Source: Polaromonas sp. (GTDB lineage: Bacteria > Pseudomonadota > Gammaproteobacteria > Burkholderiales > Burkholderiaceae_C). Taken from it: a DNA stretch of 64,000 bases. The stretch covers positions 1 to 64,000 of the forward strand of contig PNML01000006.1 of NCBI GenBank assembly GCA_013823635.1. The letters run 5' to 3'. This document shows, piece by piece, positions 28,768 to 39,144 of this stretch (position 1 is its first letter; every line of letters begins with the position of its first letter). Position numbers and translations under genes: made by a program. The notes beneath the pieces are model-generated. The model was not told the origin of the DNA, did not search any database, and was given only the letters and a program-made list of their open reading frames with translations.

Positions 28768-31700
28768 ATGGGAGCCACACAAAAAGCCACCACCACCGCC
28801 GCCCACGCCGCTGGCGTGCCTAACCACCCAACTGCGGGCCACACGGCCCCCCACGCGCCCGGTGACGACGCCATTGCCGCCTTCATTGGCAAGTGGCAGG
28901 GCGTGCAAGCCAGCGAGTTGTCCACCGCGCAAAGCTTCGTCAACGACCTGTGCGACCTGCTGGGTCAACCCCACCCGCACCCCACGCCCGAGCAGGCCTA
29001 CATGTTTGAGCGGCCCATCACCTTCTTGCATGGCGACGGCAGCAGCAGCGCCGGGCGAGTGGACTGCTACAAGCGCGGCCACTTTGTGCTCGAGGCCAAA
29101 AAACTCAAGGCCGCCAGCCATACCAAAGGCTTTGACGACGGTTTGCTGCGCGCCCGCAGCCAGGCGGAGGCCTACGCCCGGGCACTGCCCGCCGCCGAAG
29201 GCCGCCCACCCTTTGTGCTGGTGGTCGATGTGGGCACCGTCATCGAGGTGTATGCCGAGTTCAGCCGCAGCGGCGGCACATACACCCCTTTCCCTGATGC
29301 CCGCAGCCACCGCCTGACTCTGGCCGACCTGCACCGTCCCGAGGTGCGAGAGCGGCTGCACGCCATCTGGGCCGCGCCAGACAGCCTGGACCCCGCCCGC
29401 CGCAGCGCCCAGGTCACCCGCGACGTGGCCGCGCTGCTGGCCAAGCTGGCCAACAGCCTGGAGCGGCGCCACCCGCCCGAGCAGGTGGCTGCCTTTCTCA
29501 CCCGCTGCCTGTTTTCCATGTTTGCCGAAGATGTGGGTCTGCTGCCCGCCATGGGTGATGGCATCGGCCCCTTTGTGGGTTTGCTCAAAAACCACTGCCA
29601 GCGCCCGGAAATACTGCAGAAAATGCTCTCCATTTTGTGGGCCGACATGGACCGTGGCGGCTTTTGCGCGGCGCTGACCGAAGACGTGCTGCGCTTCAAC
29701 GGCAAGCTCTTCAAGGGCCACGGCACCGACGGCTACAGCCTGCGCCTGGAGCCCGCCGAGACCGACTTGCTCATCCAGGCGGCCAAAGCCAACTGGCGCG
29801 AAGTGGAGCCCGCCATTTTTGGCACCCTGCTGGAGCGGGCCCTGCACCCTGCCGAGCGCCACGCCTTGGGCGCGCACTACACCCCCCGGGCCTATGTGGA
29901 GCGGCTGGTGTTGCCGACCGTCATACAGCCGCTGCGCGCCGAGTGGGCCAATGCCCAGGCCGCTGCCTTGGTGCTGGCGCAACAGGCCGCAGAGCTGGAG
30001 GCCCAAGTTCCGGCCATGCCCACGCTGCCCGCCAACGCCGCCAACCTGGGTCAGGCCGAAACGGCGGCGCTCACGGCGGCTAACCGGCGCGCCATGCAGG
30101 CCCGTACCAAGCACCTGGCTGAGGCCGAAGCCCTGCGCAAGCAGGCGCTGGGTCACATCAAGGCTTTTCACCACCGCTTGTGCACGCTGCGCGTGCTGGA
30201 CCCAGCCTGCGGCAGTGCCAATTTTCTGTACGTCACGCTGGAACACCTCAAGCGCCTGGAGGGCGAGGTGCTCACCCAGGCCGAAGACTTGGGCGGTGCC
30301 CAGGGCAAGCTGGCGCTGGAGGCCGAGTCCGTCACTGTCAAGCAGTTGCTGGGCATTGAGTTGAACCCCCGCGCCGCAGCCCTGGCCGAGCTGGTGCTTT
30401 GGATAGGCTGGCTGCAGTGGCACATCCGCACCCGTGGCAACGCTGCCGTGGCCGAGCCCGTGGTGCACGACTACGGCAACATCCAGTGCCGCGACGCCGT
30501 GCTAGCGTGGGAGCGCCAGGAGCTGGCCCTCGATGCACACGGCAAAGCCCTCAGCCGCTGGGACGGCACCACCTTCAAACCCCACCCGGTGACCGGCGAG
30601 CCCGTGCCCGACGAAGCCGCCCAAGTGCCCCAGTGGCGCTATGTGGGGGCCCAAGCCGCCGAGTGGCCGCAGGCCGAATTCATCGTGGGCAACCCGCCGT
30701 TCATTGGTGCCTCAGCCATGCGTGCCGCCTTGGGAGATGGCTATGTGCAAGCCCTGCGCGCGGCCTGGCCCAGCGTGCCCGAGAGTGCCGACTTGGTGAT
30801 GTTCTGGTGGTCAAAAGCCGCTGCCTTGGTCGGGGCGGGGCAGTGCGAGCGCATGGGGCTCATCACCACCAACAGCCTGCGCCAAACGTTCAACCGGCGG
30901 GTGGTGCAGGCGGCGCTTGATGGGTCATTGGCGGGCACCGGGGGCGGCGCCAGCGCGGGCGGCTCGGGCCTCATACCCGCTGCGCGGCCCAAATCGGCCC
31001 AACCCGCCCCCGCTGTCGCCACCCCCGGTTCTGGCGCGGAGGGTGGGCATGCGGTGGGGTCCGAGATCAATTCGCCTGTTTCGCCTGTTTCGCCCGCCGT
31101 GGCTGGCTTGCGCCCGGTGCATTTGGCCTTTGCCGTGCCTGACCACCCGTGGGTGGACGGTGCCAACGGTGCCGCCGTGCGCATTGCCATGACCGTGATG
31201 GCACCCGGTGCCAGCGAAGGGCGGATGTTGAGCGTCACCGCCGAACAGCCCGGTGAACACGGTGAAGTGGCCGTGGCGTTGTCCGAGCGCTCTGGCCTGG
31301 TGCATGCCGACCTGAGCGTGGGGGCCAATGTGGCCGCCGCCCACACCCTGCAAGCCATGGGCGGCGTGTCGTCGCCCGGCGTCAAGCTGCACGGCGCGGG
31401 CTTCATCGTCACGCCCGAGGAAGCTGCCGCGCTGGCCGCCCCCACGCTCATCAAGCCCTACCGCAACGGGCGCGACCTGACCGACAAACCCCGAGGTGTG
31501 AGCGTGATCGATGCGTTTGGTTTGACTGCCGATGAGTTGCGCACCCAGCACCCCGCCGTGTACCAGTGGTTGCTGGAGCGGGTGAAGCCCGAGCGCGACC
31601 AGAACAACCGAGCCACCTACCGCGACAACTGGTGGATATTTGGCGAGCCGCGCCGGGAATTGCGGCCAGCCTTGGCAGGCCTGCCCCGCTACATCGCCAC

Positions 31701-32679
31701 CGTCGAAACCGCCAAGCACCGCACCTTCCAGTTCCTGCACGCCAGCATCCTGCCCGACAACATGCTGATTGCCATTGGCCTGCCAGAGGCCTTTCACCTG
31801 GGCGTGCTCTCCAGCGAACTGCATGGGCAATGGGCGCTGGCAACCGGTGGCACGCTGGAGGATCGGCCGCGTTACAACAAAACCCGCTGCTTCGAAACCT
31901 TCCCCTTCCCCGACGAATTCACGGGCCTCACCCCCACGCTGCGCGAGCGCATCGCCAACCTGGCCCAGCAGATCGACGACCACCGCAAACGCGTGCTGGC
32001 CACACCCGGCGCGCCGCGCGACCTCACGCTCACCAACCTCTACAACGTACGCGAAGCCCTGCGCGCTGCTCGGCCACTGACCGACAAAGAAAAAGCCATC
32101 CACACCACCGGCCTGGTGGGCGTGCTGCACCAACTCCACACCGAGCTGGACGCCGCCGTGCTGGCCGCCTACGGCTGGGCCGACCTCGCCCCCGGCTTGG
32201 CCGCCACCCCCGGCACGCCAGCCCACACCGCCGCCACCGCCGAACTGCTGCAACGCCTGGTGGCCCTGAACGCCCGCCGCGCTGCCGAAGAAGCCCAGGG
32301 CACGGTGCGCTGGCTGCGCCCAGATTTTCAGAATCCGACCCAGAATGCATCAAAAATCGGCCAAAAACAAGAGCAAACAACGACTGAAATTCATGCGGAA
32401 GATGCCCATGAAGCTGATGAAATATCAGCTCAAAACCATAGCGCCACACCCCTGCCCGTGGCGACCCAACCCTGGCCAGCCACCTTGCCCGAACAGGTGC
32501 ACGCCGTGGCCCAGGCGCTGGCGGCCAGCCCCGTGCCGCTGACGCTGGAGGCGTTGGCCGCCCGCTTCAAAGGCAAAGGCCCCTGGAAAAAGGCCTTGCC
32601 CACGCTGCTGCAAACCCTGCACGTGCTGGGGCGTGCCCAGCCGGTGCAAGGGGGGGAGGGTGAGTTGTGGCGGACATAG
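28768..32679 (+). CDS. Type IIG/MmeI-like fused restriction endonuclease-DNA methyltransferase
   Basis: PD-ExK-like GRVDCYKRGHFVLEAKK; MTase motifs LDPACGSANFLYVTLEHL and IVGNPPFIG. Confidence 0.88.
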   Translation: MGATQKATTTAAHAAGVPNHPTAGHTAPHAPGDDAIAAFIGKWQGVQASELSTAQSFVNDLCDLLGQPHPHPTPEQAYMFERPITFLHGDGSSSAGRVDCYKRGHFVLEAKKLKAASHTKGFDDGLLRARSQAEAYARALPAAEGRPPFVLVVDVGTVIEVYAEFSRSGGTYTPFPDARSHRLTLADLHRPEVRERLHAIWAAPDSLDPARRSAQVTRDVAALLAKLANSLERRHPPEQVAAFLTRCLFSMFAEDVGLLPAMGDGIGPFVGLLKNHCQRPEILQKMLSILWADMDRGGFCAALTEDVLRFNGKLFKGHGTDGYSLRLEPAETDLLIQAAKANWREVEPAIFGTLLERALHPAERHALGAHYTPRAYVERLVLPTVIQPLRAEWANAQAAALVLAQQAAELEAQVPAMPTLPANAANLGQAETAALTAANRRAMQARTKHLAEAEALRKQALGHIKAFHHRLCTLRVLDPACGSANFLYVTLEHLKRLEGEVLTQAEDLGGAQGKLALEAESVTVKQLLGIELNPRAAALAELVLWIGWLQWHIRTRGNAAVAEPVVHDYGNIQCRDAVLAWERQELALDAHGKALSRWDGTTFKPHPVTGEPVPDEAAQVPQWRYVGAQAAEWPQAEFIVGNPPFIGASAMRAALGDGYVQALRAAWPSVPESADLVMFWWSKAAALVGAGQCERMGLITTNSLRQTFNRRVVQAALDGSLAGTGGGASAGGSGLIPAARPKSAQPAPAVATPGSGAEGGHAVGSEINSPVSPVSPAVAGLRPVHLAFAVPDHPWVDGANGAAVRIAMTVMAPGASEGRMLSVTAEQPGEHGEVAVALSERSGLVHADLSVGANVAAAHTLQAMGGVSSPGVKLHGAGFIVTPEEAAALAAPTLIKPYRNGRDLTDKPRGVSVIDAFGLTADELRTQHPAVYQWLLERVKPERDQNNRATYRDNWWIFGEPRRELRPALAGLPRYIATVETAKHRTFQFLHASILPDNMLIAIGLPEAFHLGVLSSELHGQWALATGGTLEDRPRYNKTRCFETFPFPDEFTGLTPTLRERIANLAQQIDDHRKRVLATPGAPRDLTLTNLYNVREALRAARPLTDKEKAIHTTGLVGVLHQLHTELDAAVLAAYGWADLAPGLAATPGTPAHTAATAELLQRLVALNARRAAEEAQGTVRWLRPDFQNPTQNASKIGQKQEQTTTEIHAEDAHEADEISAQNHSATPLPVATQPWPATLPEQVHAVAQALAASPVPLTLEALAARFKGKGPWKKALPTLLQTLHVLGRAQPVQGGEGELWRT

Positions 32680-32855
32680 CGCGCACTCCGGTCAAGGAAT
32701 CTGCCACTCACCGACAGCGTGACCACCGCGCATCAATGACCATCACCGGTGCCATGGGCCCACCTGCCCGCACGCACTGTGTGCTGGGGGCGGTGGTTTT
32801 GTGGGGCTGGTGGTTCACAATGGGCCAAAGCGCTGCGTTTGAAAGGATGTGTGTC

Positions 32856-33092
32856 ATGTTGCAAAGCTATTCGGCCCGGTTGGTGGGCAATCAGTTGGTC
32901 TGGTTGGGCGCTGCGCCCGTGCTGGGTTCGGAGCCGCGCCAAGTCATGGTCGTGTTGGATGCAGCGCCCACGCCGCTGCCCCTGACCGACGTTCAGGCCA
33001 AAATGAACAAGGCTTGTGGCAGCCTGGGCAGCCAATCCAGAGAGGGCATCTTGGCCGAGCTGGAGCGCAGTCGCCAAGATTGGGAGCGTTGA
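32856..33092 (+). CDS. VapB-like antitoxin
   Basis: MLQSYSARLVGNQLVWLGAAPVLGSEPRQVMVVLD...REGILAELERSRQDWER; directly precedes a PIN toxin. Confidence 0.65.
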   Translation: MLQSYSARLVGNQLVWLGAAPVLGSEPRQVMVVLDAAPTPLPLTDVQAKMNKACGSLGSQSREGILAELERSRQDWER

Positions 33093-33096
33093 CCCC

Positions 33097-33492
33097 ATGC
33101 CTTCGGCCCAAGCCTCGGCGTGTGCTTTTGACAGCAGCGCACTCATCCTGTTTTTGAACAATGCCTTGCCTGCACCGCATGTGCAGGCGATGCAATCGGC
33201 TTTGAATGCCAGGGCCGCCCACATGTCTGCCATTGTTCGGGCCGAGGTGTTGGCCTGGGGTGGGCATACCCCGGACACATTGGCGGTGGCCACGGATTTC
33301 CTGGATTTGTTTCAGTTGGTGCCTGTGGACCAGGCCGTGGCCAACGAGGCAGCCCGCATTCGCCGGGAACATGGCCTCAAGCTGCCCGATGCCCTGATTG
33401 CTGCCTCCGCGCTGCTGGGGCATACCACCCTGATGACAGCCAACGGCAGGGACTTCAAGCGGGTTCCTTTGCTGGCGTTGACCGAGGTTTGA
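33097..33492 (+). CDS. PIN domain toxin (VapC-like)
   Basis: ACAFDSSALILFLNN; LPDALIAASALLGHTTLMTANGRDFKRV. Confidence 0.85.
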   Translation: MPSAQASACAFDSSALILFLNNALPAPHVQAMQSALNARAAHMSAIVRAEVLAWGGHTPDTLAVATDFLDLFQLVPVDQAVANEAARIRREHGLKLPDALIAASALLGHTTLMTANGRDFKRVPLLALTEV

Positions 33493-33625
33493 CGCCAACG
33501 CTGCAGGCCCCACAGATGGGCGACACGCGGCAATGCCCCCTGCCTGCGGCTGTTCCTCTGCAAGGCTACGATCGGCCGCTTTTCTGCGTTGAGGTCAGCG
33601 CGGTCAATTCCAAAGGACAGATGCC

Positions 33626-34045
33626 ATGCTCATCCAACTCACCTACGCCAGCCGCGCCTCGTCCATGCTGGGCCCCATGGACGTGAAAGACATTTTGCGC
33701 AGCTCGCAGCGCAACAACTCGGCGCTGGGCGTGACCGGGGCGCTGTGCCTGTCCAACGGCATATTTCTGCAGCAGCTGGAAGGCGATCGCATGGTGGTCA
33801 ATGAGCTGTACCACCGCATCCTCCAAGACCCCCGCCACACCGACCCCGCCGTGCTCGACTTTGCCGAGATCACCTCCCGCCGCTTCGTGTCGTGGTCCAT
33901 GGGGCTGATTGCCGCCACCGAAGAGAACCGCAACATGTTTCTGAAGTATTCCAGCCGCAACAGCTTCGACCCCTACGCCATGTCGCCCTCGACCCTGCGG
34001 GCCTTTTTTGCCGAAGTGTTTGACAACGTGCGCTGGCTCAGCTGA
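33626..34045 (+). CDS. Stand-alone BLUF domain blue-light sensor
   Basis: MLIQLTYASRASSMLGPMDVKDILRSSQRNNSALGVTGALCLSNGIFLQQLEG. Confidence 0.93.
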   Translation: MLIQLTYASRASSMLGPMDVKDILRSSQRNNSALGVTGALCLSNGIFLQQLEGDRMVVNELYHRILQDPRHTDPAVLDFAEITSRRFVSWSMGLIAATEENRNMFLKYSSRNSFDPYAMSPSTLRAFFAEVFDNVRWLS

Positions 34046-34120
34046 CGCGCGCCGGTCTGGCACTGAGCTGCACTGTCACTGCAGCAGCAACAGCACAGGC
34101 AGCACCGGCCGGTGGGGCCA

Positions 34121-34576
34121 TCAGTGCCCCAACTCTGCCGTGACGAAGGTGGTGGGCAGCATGGTCCGCGACGCCATATCGGGTGTAGCCAACAGGCGCT
34201 TGTCGCCCGTGACCAGCACCAAGTCGGCCCGGGTGGCCAACAAGTCCCATAAAAACTGGTCGCCAGGGTCGGGGGCCAATGGCGGGGCCGATGGGGCGGC
34301 TCGTTGTTGGGTGGGGTCTGGTGTGGTCAGCACAATGGCGTGCTGCGCCAGCTCTTGCAGCACGGTGTCCACCTCGGCCTCGCTCAAACCATGCAGCTTG
34401 CTCAGGTGAGGCCTCAGCAGCACTGTGCGGTATTCGGCCAGCAGTGGCTCTGACAGCACAAACGAAAACGTCGCCGCCAGCATGCCGTCCAGAATGCGGG
34501 CCACGGGTGAATCGGGGCGGGACGCCAGCAAGCCCGCCACCACCACGTTGGTATCGATGACGAAATACCGACTCAC
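34121..34576 (-). CDS. PIN family toxin
   Basis: MSRYFVIDTNVVVAGLLASRPDSPVARILDGML...LVLVTGDKRLLA. Confidence 0.88.
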   Translation of the reverse strand: MSRYFVIDTNVVVAGLLASRPDSPVARILDGMLAATFSFVLSEPLLAEYRTVLLRPHLSKLHGLSEAEVDTVLQELAQHAIVLTTPDPTQQRAAPSAPPLAPDPGDQFLWDLLATRADLVLVTGDKRLLATPDMASRTMLPTTFVTAELGH

Positions 34577-34812
34577 GGCGCTTGGCGGCTGGCGTGTTGT
34601 TCGGACAGCGCGATGGCCATGGCATCGTCATCGCTCAGGCTGCTGCCTTGGCGGGCGCGGCGCACCAAGTCGGCCGCTTGCTCCCTGGATTTGATGCCAT
34701 AAAAATCCAGGCTTTCGTCAATCAGTTGCCCGATGGTTTTGTTGCGCTGGGCGGCAGCTTCTTTCAGCGCCCGGTAGCGGGTGTCACTGAGGGTGATGGT
34801 CAGGCGGCTCAT
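34573..34812 (-). CDS. RHH-like antitoxin
   Basis: MSRLTITLSDTRYRALKEAAAQRNKTIGQLIDESLDFYGIKS; 4-nt overlap with toxin. Confidence 0.85.
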   Translation of the reverse strand: MSRLTITLSDTRYRALKEAAAQRNKTIGQLIDESLDFYGIKSREQAADLVRRARQGSSLSDDDAMAIALSEQHASRQAP

Positions 34813-34967
34813 GTGGTTTCTCACATTGGTGTTTCAGCACCAATATGCTAACTCACGGCGCGCATGCGGTGTGACGTCTGCCTTCACATTCACCTCAGCA
34901 ACCACACCGGCACACCCGTTTGGCTCAGCCGTGCGGTGGTGTGGCTGCGCCTGAACAGGCCGAGGCA

Positions 34968-35741
34968 TCAACCCCGGTAGCTGGGGTCGATGCGGTCCAC
35001 AATGCGTTGCAGGGCGTCAAAGGCGTCTTGCCCACCGCCAAACTTGGGGTTGAAGTTGAGCGAGTCGCGCACACAGCCTTCCAGCACGGGCACGGCAATG
35101 GCGCGGGTTTTGCCCATGCTTTGCGAGGCCAGTTGCACCTCGCAGGCGCGGTTGACCAGCCACATCAGGGCCAGCGCGTTGGCCAGGTTGAAGCCCATGA
35201 CCACAGGCCCGTGGTTGCGCAGCAGCAGCACGGGTTTGCCTTCTGCGCTGGCCAAAATGCGCTGGCCTTCATCCAGGTGGACGGTGATGCCCTCGAAGTC
35301 GTGGTACGCAATCTTTCCGTACAGCTGCGCGGCGTAGAAGTTGGAAAACTCCAGCCCATCTTCCAGGCAGCACACGGCCTGGGTGGCGGTGGTGTGCACA
35401 TGCATCACGCAGTGGGCCTCGGGCACCTGCTCGTGAATGGCCCCGTGGAAGGTGAAGCCTGCGGGGTTGATGGGCCAGTCGGAGTGGCCAATGATGTTGC
35501 CGCGCACATCGACCTTGACCAGGTTGGATGCGCACACCTCGGTGTAGTGCAGGCCAAAGGGGTTGATCAGAAAGTGCTGCTCAGGCCCCGGCACGCGCAG
35601 CGAAATGTGGTTGTAGATCAGCTCCGTCCAGCCCAGGTGGTCGGCAATGCGGTAGGCGGCGGCCAGTTGCACGCGGGCGGCCCATTCTTCGGGGCCGATG
35701 TGTTCAGGGCGGGGGTAGGCGGCGGTGAAGTCGGGGGGCAT
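34968..35741 (-). CDS. Class II aldolase/adducin family protein
   Basis: LAAAYRIADHLGWTELIYNHISLRVPG; HVHTTATQA. Confidence 0.88.
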   Translation of the reverse strand: MPPDFTAAYPRPEHIGPEEWAARVQLAAAYRIADHLGWTELIYNHISLRVPGPEQHFLINPFGLHYTEVCASNLVKVDVRGNIIGHSDWPINPAGFTFHGAIHEQVPEAHCVMHVHTTATQAVCCLEDGLEFSNFYAAQLYGKIAYHDFEGITVHLDEGQRILASAEGKPVLLLRNHGPVVMGFNLANALALMWLVNRACEVQLASQSMGKTRAIAVPVLEGCVRDSLNFNPKFGGGQDAFDALQRIVDRIDPSYRG

Positions 35742-35771
35742 GTTGTCTCCTTTTTTGTGGGGGCGTGCGGG

Positions 35772-36602
35772 TCAGTACGGGGAGCTGACGGCGGCAGGCG
35801 CAGCGTTCGCTGGTGTGCCGCCGGGCCTCGGGGCCTTGAAGTGCGCGGCCAGGTCGGAGGCGGCCTTGACCAGCAGTGTGGTGTCCACACCCACGGCCAC
35901 AAACTGCGCACCCGCGTCCAGGTACATCTGGGCCATGGCCTTGTCGGCCATCAGGATGCCAGCGGCTTTGCCTGCTGCACGCACGGTGGCGATGCCGTTG
36001 AGAATGGCTTTTTGCACCTCGGGGTGGTTGGCCTGGCCCCGGTAGCCCATGGAGGCCGACAGGTCGGCGGGGCCAAAAAACACGCCATCCACACCGTCCA
36101 CCGCCGCGATGGAGCCCAGGTTTTGCAGGGCCAGCGTGGTTTCGGCCTGAACCAGCAGGCACATCTGCTCGTTGGCGTGGTGCACGTAGTCGGGCACCTG
36201 GTTCCAGCGCGAGGCCCGTGCCAGCGCCGCGCCCATGCCACGGATGCCGTCGGGCGCGTACCGGGTGGCGCTGACCATGAGCGAGGCGTGCTCGGGCGTA
36301 TCGACCATGGGAATGAGCAGCGTCTGCGCGCCCACATCTAGGTACTGCTTGACCAGGGCCACGTCGCCCACCACGGGGCGAACCACGGCCTGCACGGGGT
36401 AGGGGGCCACGGCCCGCAGTTGGTCGAGCACGGTGCGGTGGTCGTTGGGCGCGTGTTCGCCGTCCAGCAGCAGCCAGTCGAAGCCGCAAGCGGCCAGTGC
36501 TTCGGCCACGTTGGCATCGGCAAAGCCGACCCAGCAGCCTATGGGTTGCTGGCCCGCTTGCAGGGCCTGTTTGAAGGTGTTGACCGGGTGGGGGATGGGC
36601 AT
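35772..36602 (-). CDS. hpaI: HpcH/HpaI aldolase (4-hydroxy-2-oxoheptanedioate aldolase)
   Basis: [33 protein letters not shown]. Confidence 0.9.
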   Translation of the reverse strand: MPIPHPVNTFKQALQAGQQPIGCWVGFADANVAEALAACGFDWLLLDGEHAPNDHRTVLDQLRAVAPYPVQAVVRPVVGDVALVKQYLDVGAQTLLIPMVDTPEHASLMVSATRYAPDGIRGMGAALARASRWNQVPDYVHHANEQMCLLVQAETTLALQNLGSIAAVDGVDGVFFGPADLSASMGYRGQANHPEVQKAILNGIATVRAAGKAAGILMADKAMAQMYLDAGAQFVAVGVDTTLLVKAASDLAAHFKAPRPGGTPANAAPAAVSSPY

Positions 36603-36730
36603 GGGGGTTCCTTGGCAGAAAGCAAAATAGGGTCGGGGCCAGCGGGGTTCGGTGTGTGGCGTGAGGTGTGGGTGGCTTGCAAAATGGCCGCAGCTTGGTC
36701 TCAACTTGCCTGCAACGTGATCGCAGTTGA

Positions 36731-37762
36731 TCAGGCCGGCGGGTACAGCCCACGGGTGCGGGCCATCAGGCGGGTCAGGCCCAGCAGCGCGTCCATGTGG
36801 GGGGTGGGCAGGCTCAGGTGCTGGCCAATTTCGCGCACCACGCCCAGGATGGCATCCAGCTCAATGGGGCGGCCCGCTTCCACGTCTTGCAGCATGGAGG
36901 TCTTGAACGAGCCCAGGCTGCGGGTGATGGCGTGGCGGTCTTCGGGTTGCTGGTCAATGCCGCAGCCGATGCGTTGGCCAATGGCCTGGGCTTCCCGCAT
37001 CACGGCGCTGCAATGGGCGCGCACCAGCGGGTCGTCCAGAATCTGGTCGCACGGCGCGCCAGTGAGGGCAGACACCGGGTTCATGGTCATGTTGCCCCAC
37101 AGCTTGAACCAGATGTCGTGCTGGATGCGCTCGGCCTGCTTAACCCCAAAACCGGCCTGCTCCAGCAGGGTGGCGATGGCCTGCACTCTGGGGGTGATAC
37201 TCCCTGACGGCTCGCCAATGATGAGCTGGTTGTTTTTGATGCGCACCACCTGCCCCGGCTGAGGCGACACCGCGCTGACGTGCACCACGCAGCCCAGCAC
37301 ATGGGCCGTGGGCAGGGCAGCGGCGGTGAGGCCACCGGGGTCCACCGCCTGCAGTTGCAAGCCTGCGCATTCACCGCCCAGGCCGTCAAAAAACCACCAG
37401 GGCACGCCGTTCATGGCCACCAGCACCACCGTGTGGGCGGCCAGCAGGGGCTTGATCTGCTGCGCCACGCTGGGCATGGCGGGGCCTTTGACCGAAACGA
37501 TCACCAGGTCTTGCGGGCCCAGTGCGGCGGCATTGTCGCTGGCGCGCAGTGGCACTGCGTGGGTGGTGCCTTCGCCGTCGGTCCATTGCAGACCGTTGCG
37601 TTGCAGGGTCGCCAGGGTCTGGCCCCGGGCCAGTGCGCTGAGGGTGATGAGCCCTGCGGGCAAGCGCGAGCCCAGCCAGGCCGCAAACACGCCCCCAATG
37701 GCCCCCACGCCGACGATGGCGACTCGGCGAATGGGTGGGAAATGGGGGGCGACTGGGGTCAT
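36731..37762 (-). CDS. Ketopantoate reductase-family (2-dehydropantoate 2-reductase) protein
   Basis: [23 protein letters not shown] Rossmann; [19 protein letters not shown]. Confidence 0.85.
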   Translation of the reverse strand: MTPVAPHFPPIRRVAIVGVGAIGGVFAAWLGSRLPAGLITLSALARGQTLATLQRNGLQWTDGEGTTHAVPLRASDNAAALGPQDLVIVSVKGPAMPSVAQQIKPLLAAHTVVLVAMNGVPWWFFDGLGGECAGLQLQAVDPGGLTAAALPTAHVLGCVVHVSAVSPQPGQVVRIKNNQLIIGEPSGSITPRVQAIATLLEQAGFGVKQAERIQHDIWFKLWGNMTMNPVSALTGAPCDQILDDPLVRAHCSAVMREAQAIGQRIGCGIDQQPEDRHAITRSLGSFKTSMLQDVEAGRPIELDAILGVVREIGQHLSLPTPHMDALLGLTRLMARTRGLYPPA

Positions 37763-37831
37763 GCGGGTGCTCCTGTTGGGTCAAGGCCGGGGGTGGCGTG
37801 GGGTCGCTTGGGGGGCGTGGGAGATGAACCC

Positions 37832-38659
37832 TCAGACGAAGCGAAACGCCAGTGTGCCCAATGGGCCAGCCGGGCTGGCGTATTCGGCCTCGAACAGGTC
37901 GCCCGCCTTGGCCGCCACGGGCCGGGTGAACGAACCCGCCAGCACCACATGGCCGGGTTGCAGGGTCTCGCCCCAGGGGGCCAGCTTGTTGGCCAGCCAG
38001 GCAATGCCCACGGCGGGGTCGCCCTGCACACCAGCCGCCAGGCCAGTTTCTTCCACCACGCCGTTCTGGCGCAGGATGGCACCGCACCAGGCGCGGTCCA
38101 TGTCGCGGGGCTTGACGCGCTGTCCGCCCAGCACGATGCCTGCGTTGGCCGCGTTGTCGCTGATGGTGTCGAACACCTTGCGGGGGGCCTTGGTGTGGCG
38201 GTCGAACTGCTCGATGCGCGCGTCGATGATTTCGATGGCCGGGGTGATGTAGTCGGTGGCGTCCAGCACCTGCTCCACCGTCACGTTCGGGCCGGTCAGC
38301 GGCGCCTTGAGGATGAAGGCCAGCTCCACCTCCACGCGCGGGGCAATGAACTGACCCATGGGAATGTCCAGCACCTGGCCGGGCGTGCAGTCAAAGCGCA
38401 TGAAGTCGAGCAGGGTGCCGTAGTCGGGCTCGTCGATCTGGCTGCTGATTTGCATGGCGCGGCTGGTCAGGCCAATTTTGTGGCCTATCACCTGGGCACC
38501 CGTCTCCATCTGCTGGGCCACCCAGGCGCGGCTGACGCGGTAGCCGTCCTGGAGTGTCATGCCGGGAAAGCGCTTGGAGAAGTGCTCCACCGGCACGCGG
38601 GTGGTTTGCGACCGCTGCAGTTCAGCGGCCAGCTGGGCAATGTGGGTGTCGTCAAGCAT
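37832..38659 (-). CDS. hpaH: 2-oxo-hept-4-ene-1,7-dioate hydratase
   Basis: [29 protein letters not shown]. Confidence 0.9.
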   Translation of the reverse strand: MLDDTHIAQLAAELQRSQTTRVPVEHFSKRFPGMTLQDGYRVSRAWVAQQMETGAQVIGHKIGLTSRAMQISSQIDEPDYGTLLDFMRFDCTPGQVLDIPMGQFIAPRVEVELAFILKAPLTGPNVTVEQVLDATDYITPAIEIIDARIEQFDRHTKAPRKVFDTISDNAANAGIVLGGQRVKPRDMDRAWCGAILRQNGVVEETGLAAGVQGDPAVGIAWLANKLAPWGETLQPGHVVLAGSFTRPVAAKAGDLFEAEYASPAGPLGTLAFRFV

Positions 38660-38678
38660 GGGTGTGTGTTGGAAGGTG

Positions 38679-39125
38679 TCAGGGTTTTTTGAACAGGGGG
38701 TGCAGCGAGCTGGTTTTGGCGTCGAACACTTCGGGGCCTTCGTCAATTTGCAGCGTCACGCCAATGTGTTGGTGGGCCAGTTGGGGCTCGAAATGGGATC
38801 TGGCGCATGCCAGCAAAGCGTTTCCAGCTACAGAATGTGTGCTGGGTGAGCGACCCCGGCCCATGCGCAGGTTGAGGTACACAAAGCCGTAGTCGCCACT
38901 GCCCCCCGCCGCCCGACCGGCCGCGCCACCATCGGCCACGGCAAAGTGCGGGGCAGGGTAGGCCAGCACGCGCACGCCCCCAGGGGGGAACACGGGCTGG
39001 CCTGCCTCGTCGCGCACAGCCAGCATGGTGTCAGCCAGGCTGCGACACAGGGCGGTCATGTCGGTGCCGCCCTCGGCCACCGGTCGGTCAAGGTTGGCCG
39101 TGTACAGAATGACGAGGTGGGGCAT
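38679..39125 (-). CDS. hpaF: 5-carboxymethyl-2-hydroxymuconate delta-isomerase
   Basis: [12 protein letters not shown]...[15 protein letters not shown]; operon context. Confidence 0.85.
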   Translation of the reverse strand: MPHLVILYTANLDRPVAEGGTDMTALCRSLADTMLAVRDEAGQPVFPPGGVRVLAYPAPHFAVADGGAAGRAAGGSGDYGFVYLNLRMGRGRSPSTHSVAGNALLACARSHFEPQLAHQHIGVTLQIDEGPEVFDAKTSSLHPLFKKP

Positions 39126-39144
39126 GGTGTGGCGCCTCGCGCAC

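Noticed and set aside
28756-30468. 570-aa minus-strand ORF within the RM gene
   Set aside because: Antisense shadow of the DNA methyltransferase reading frame
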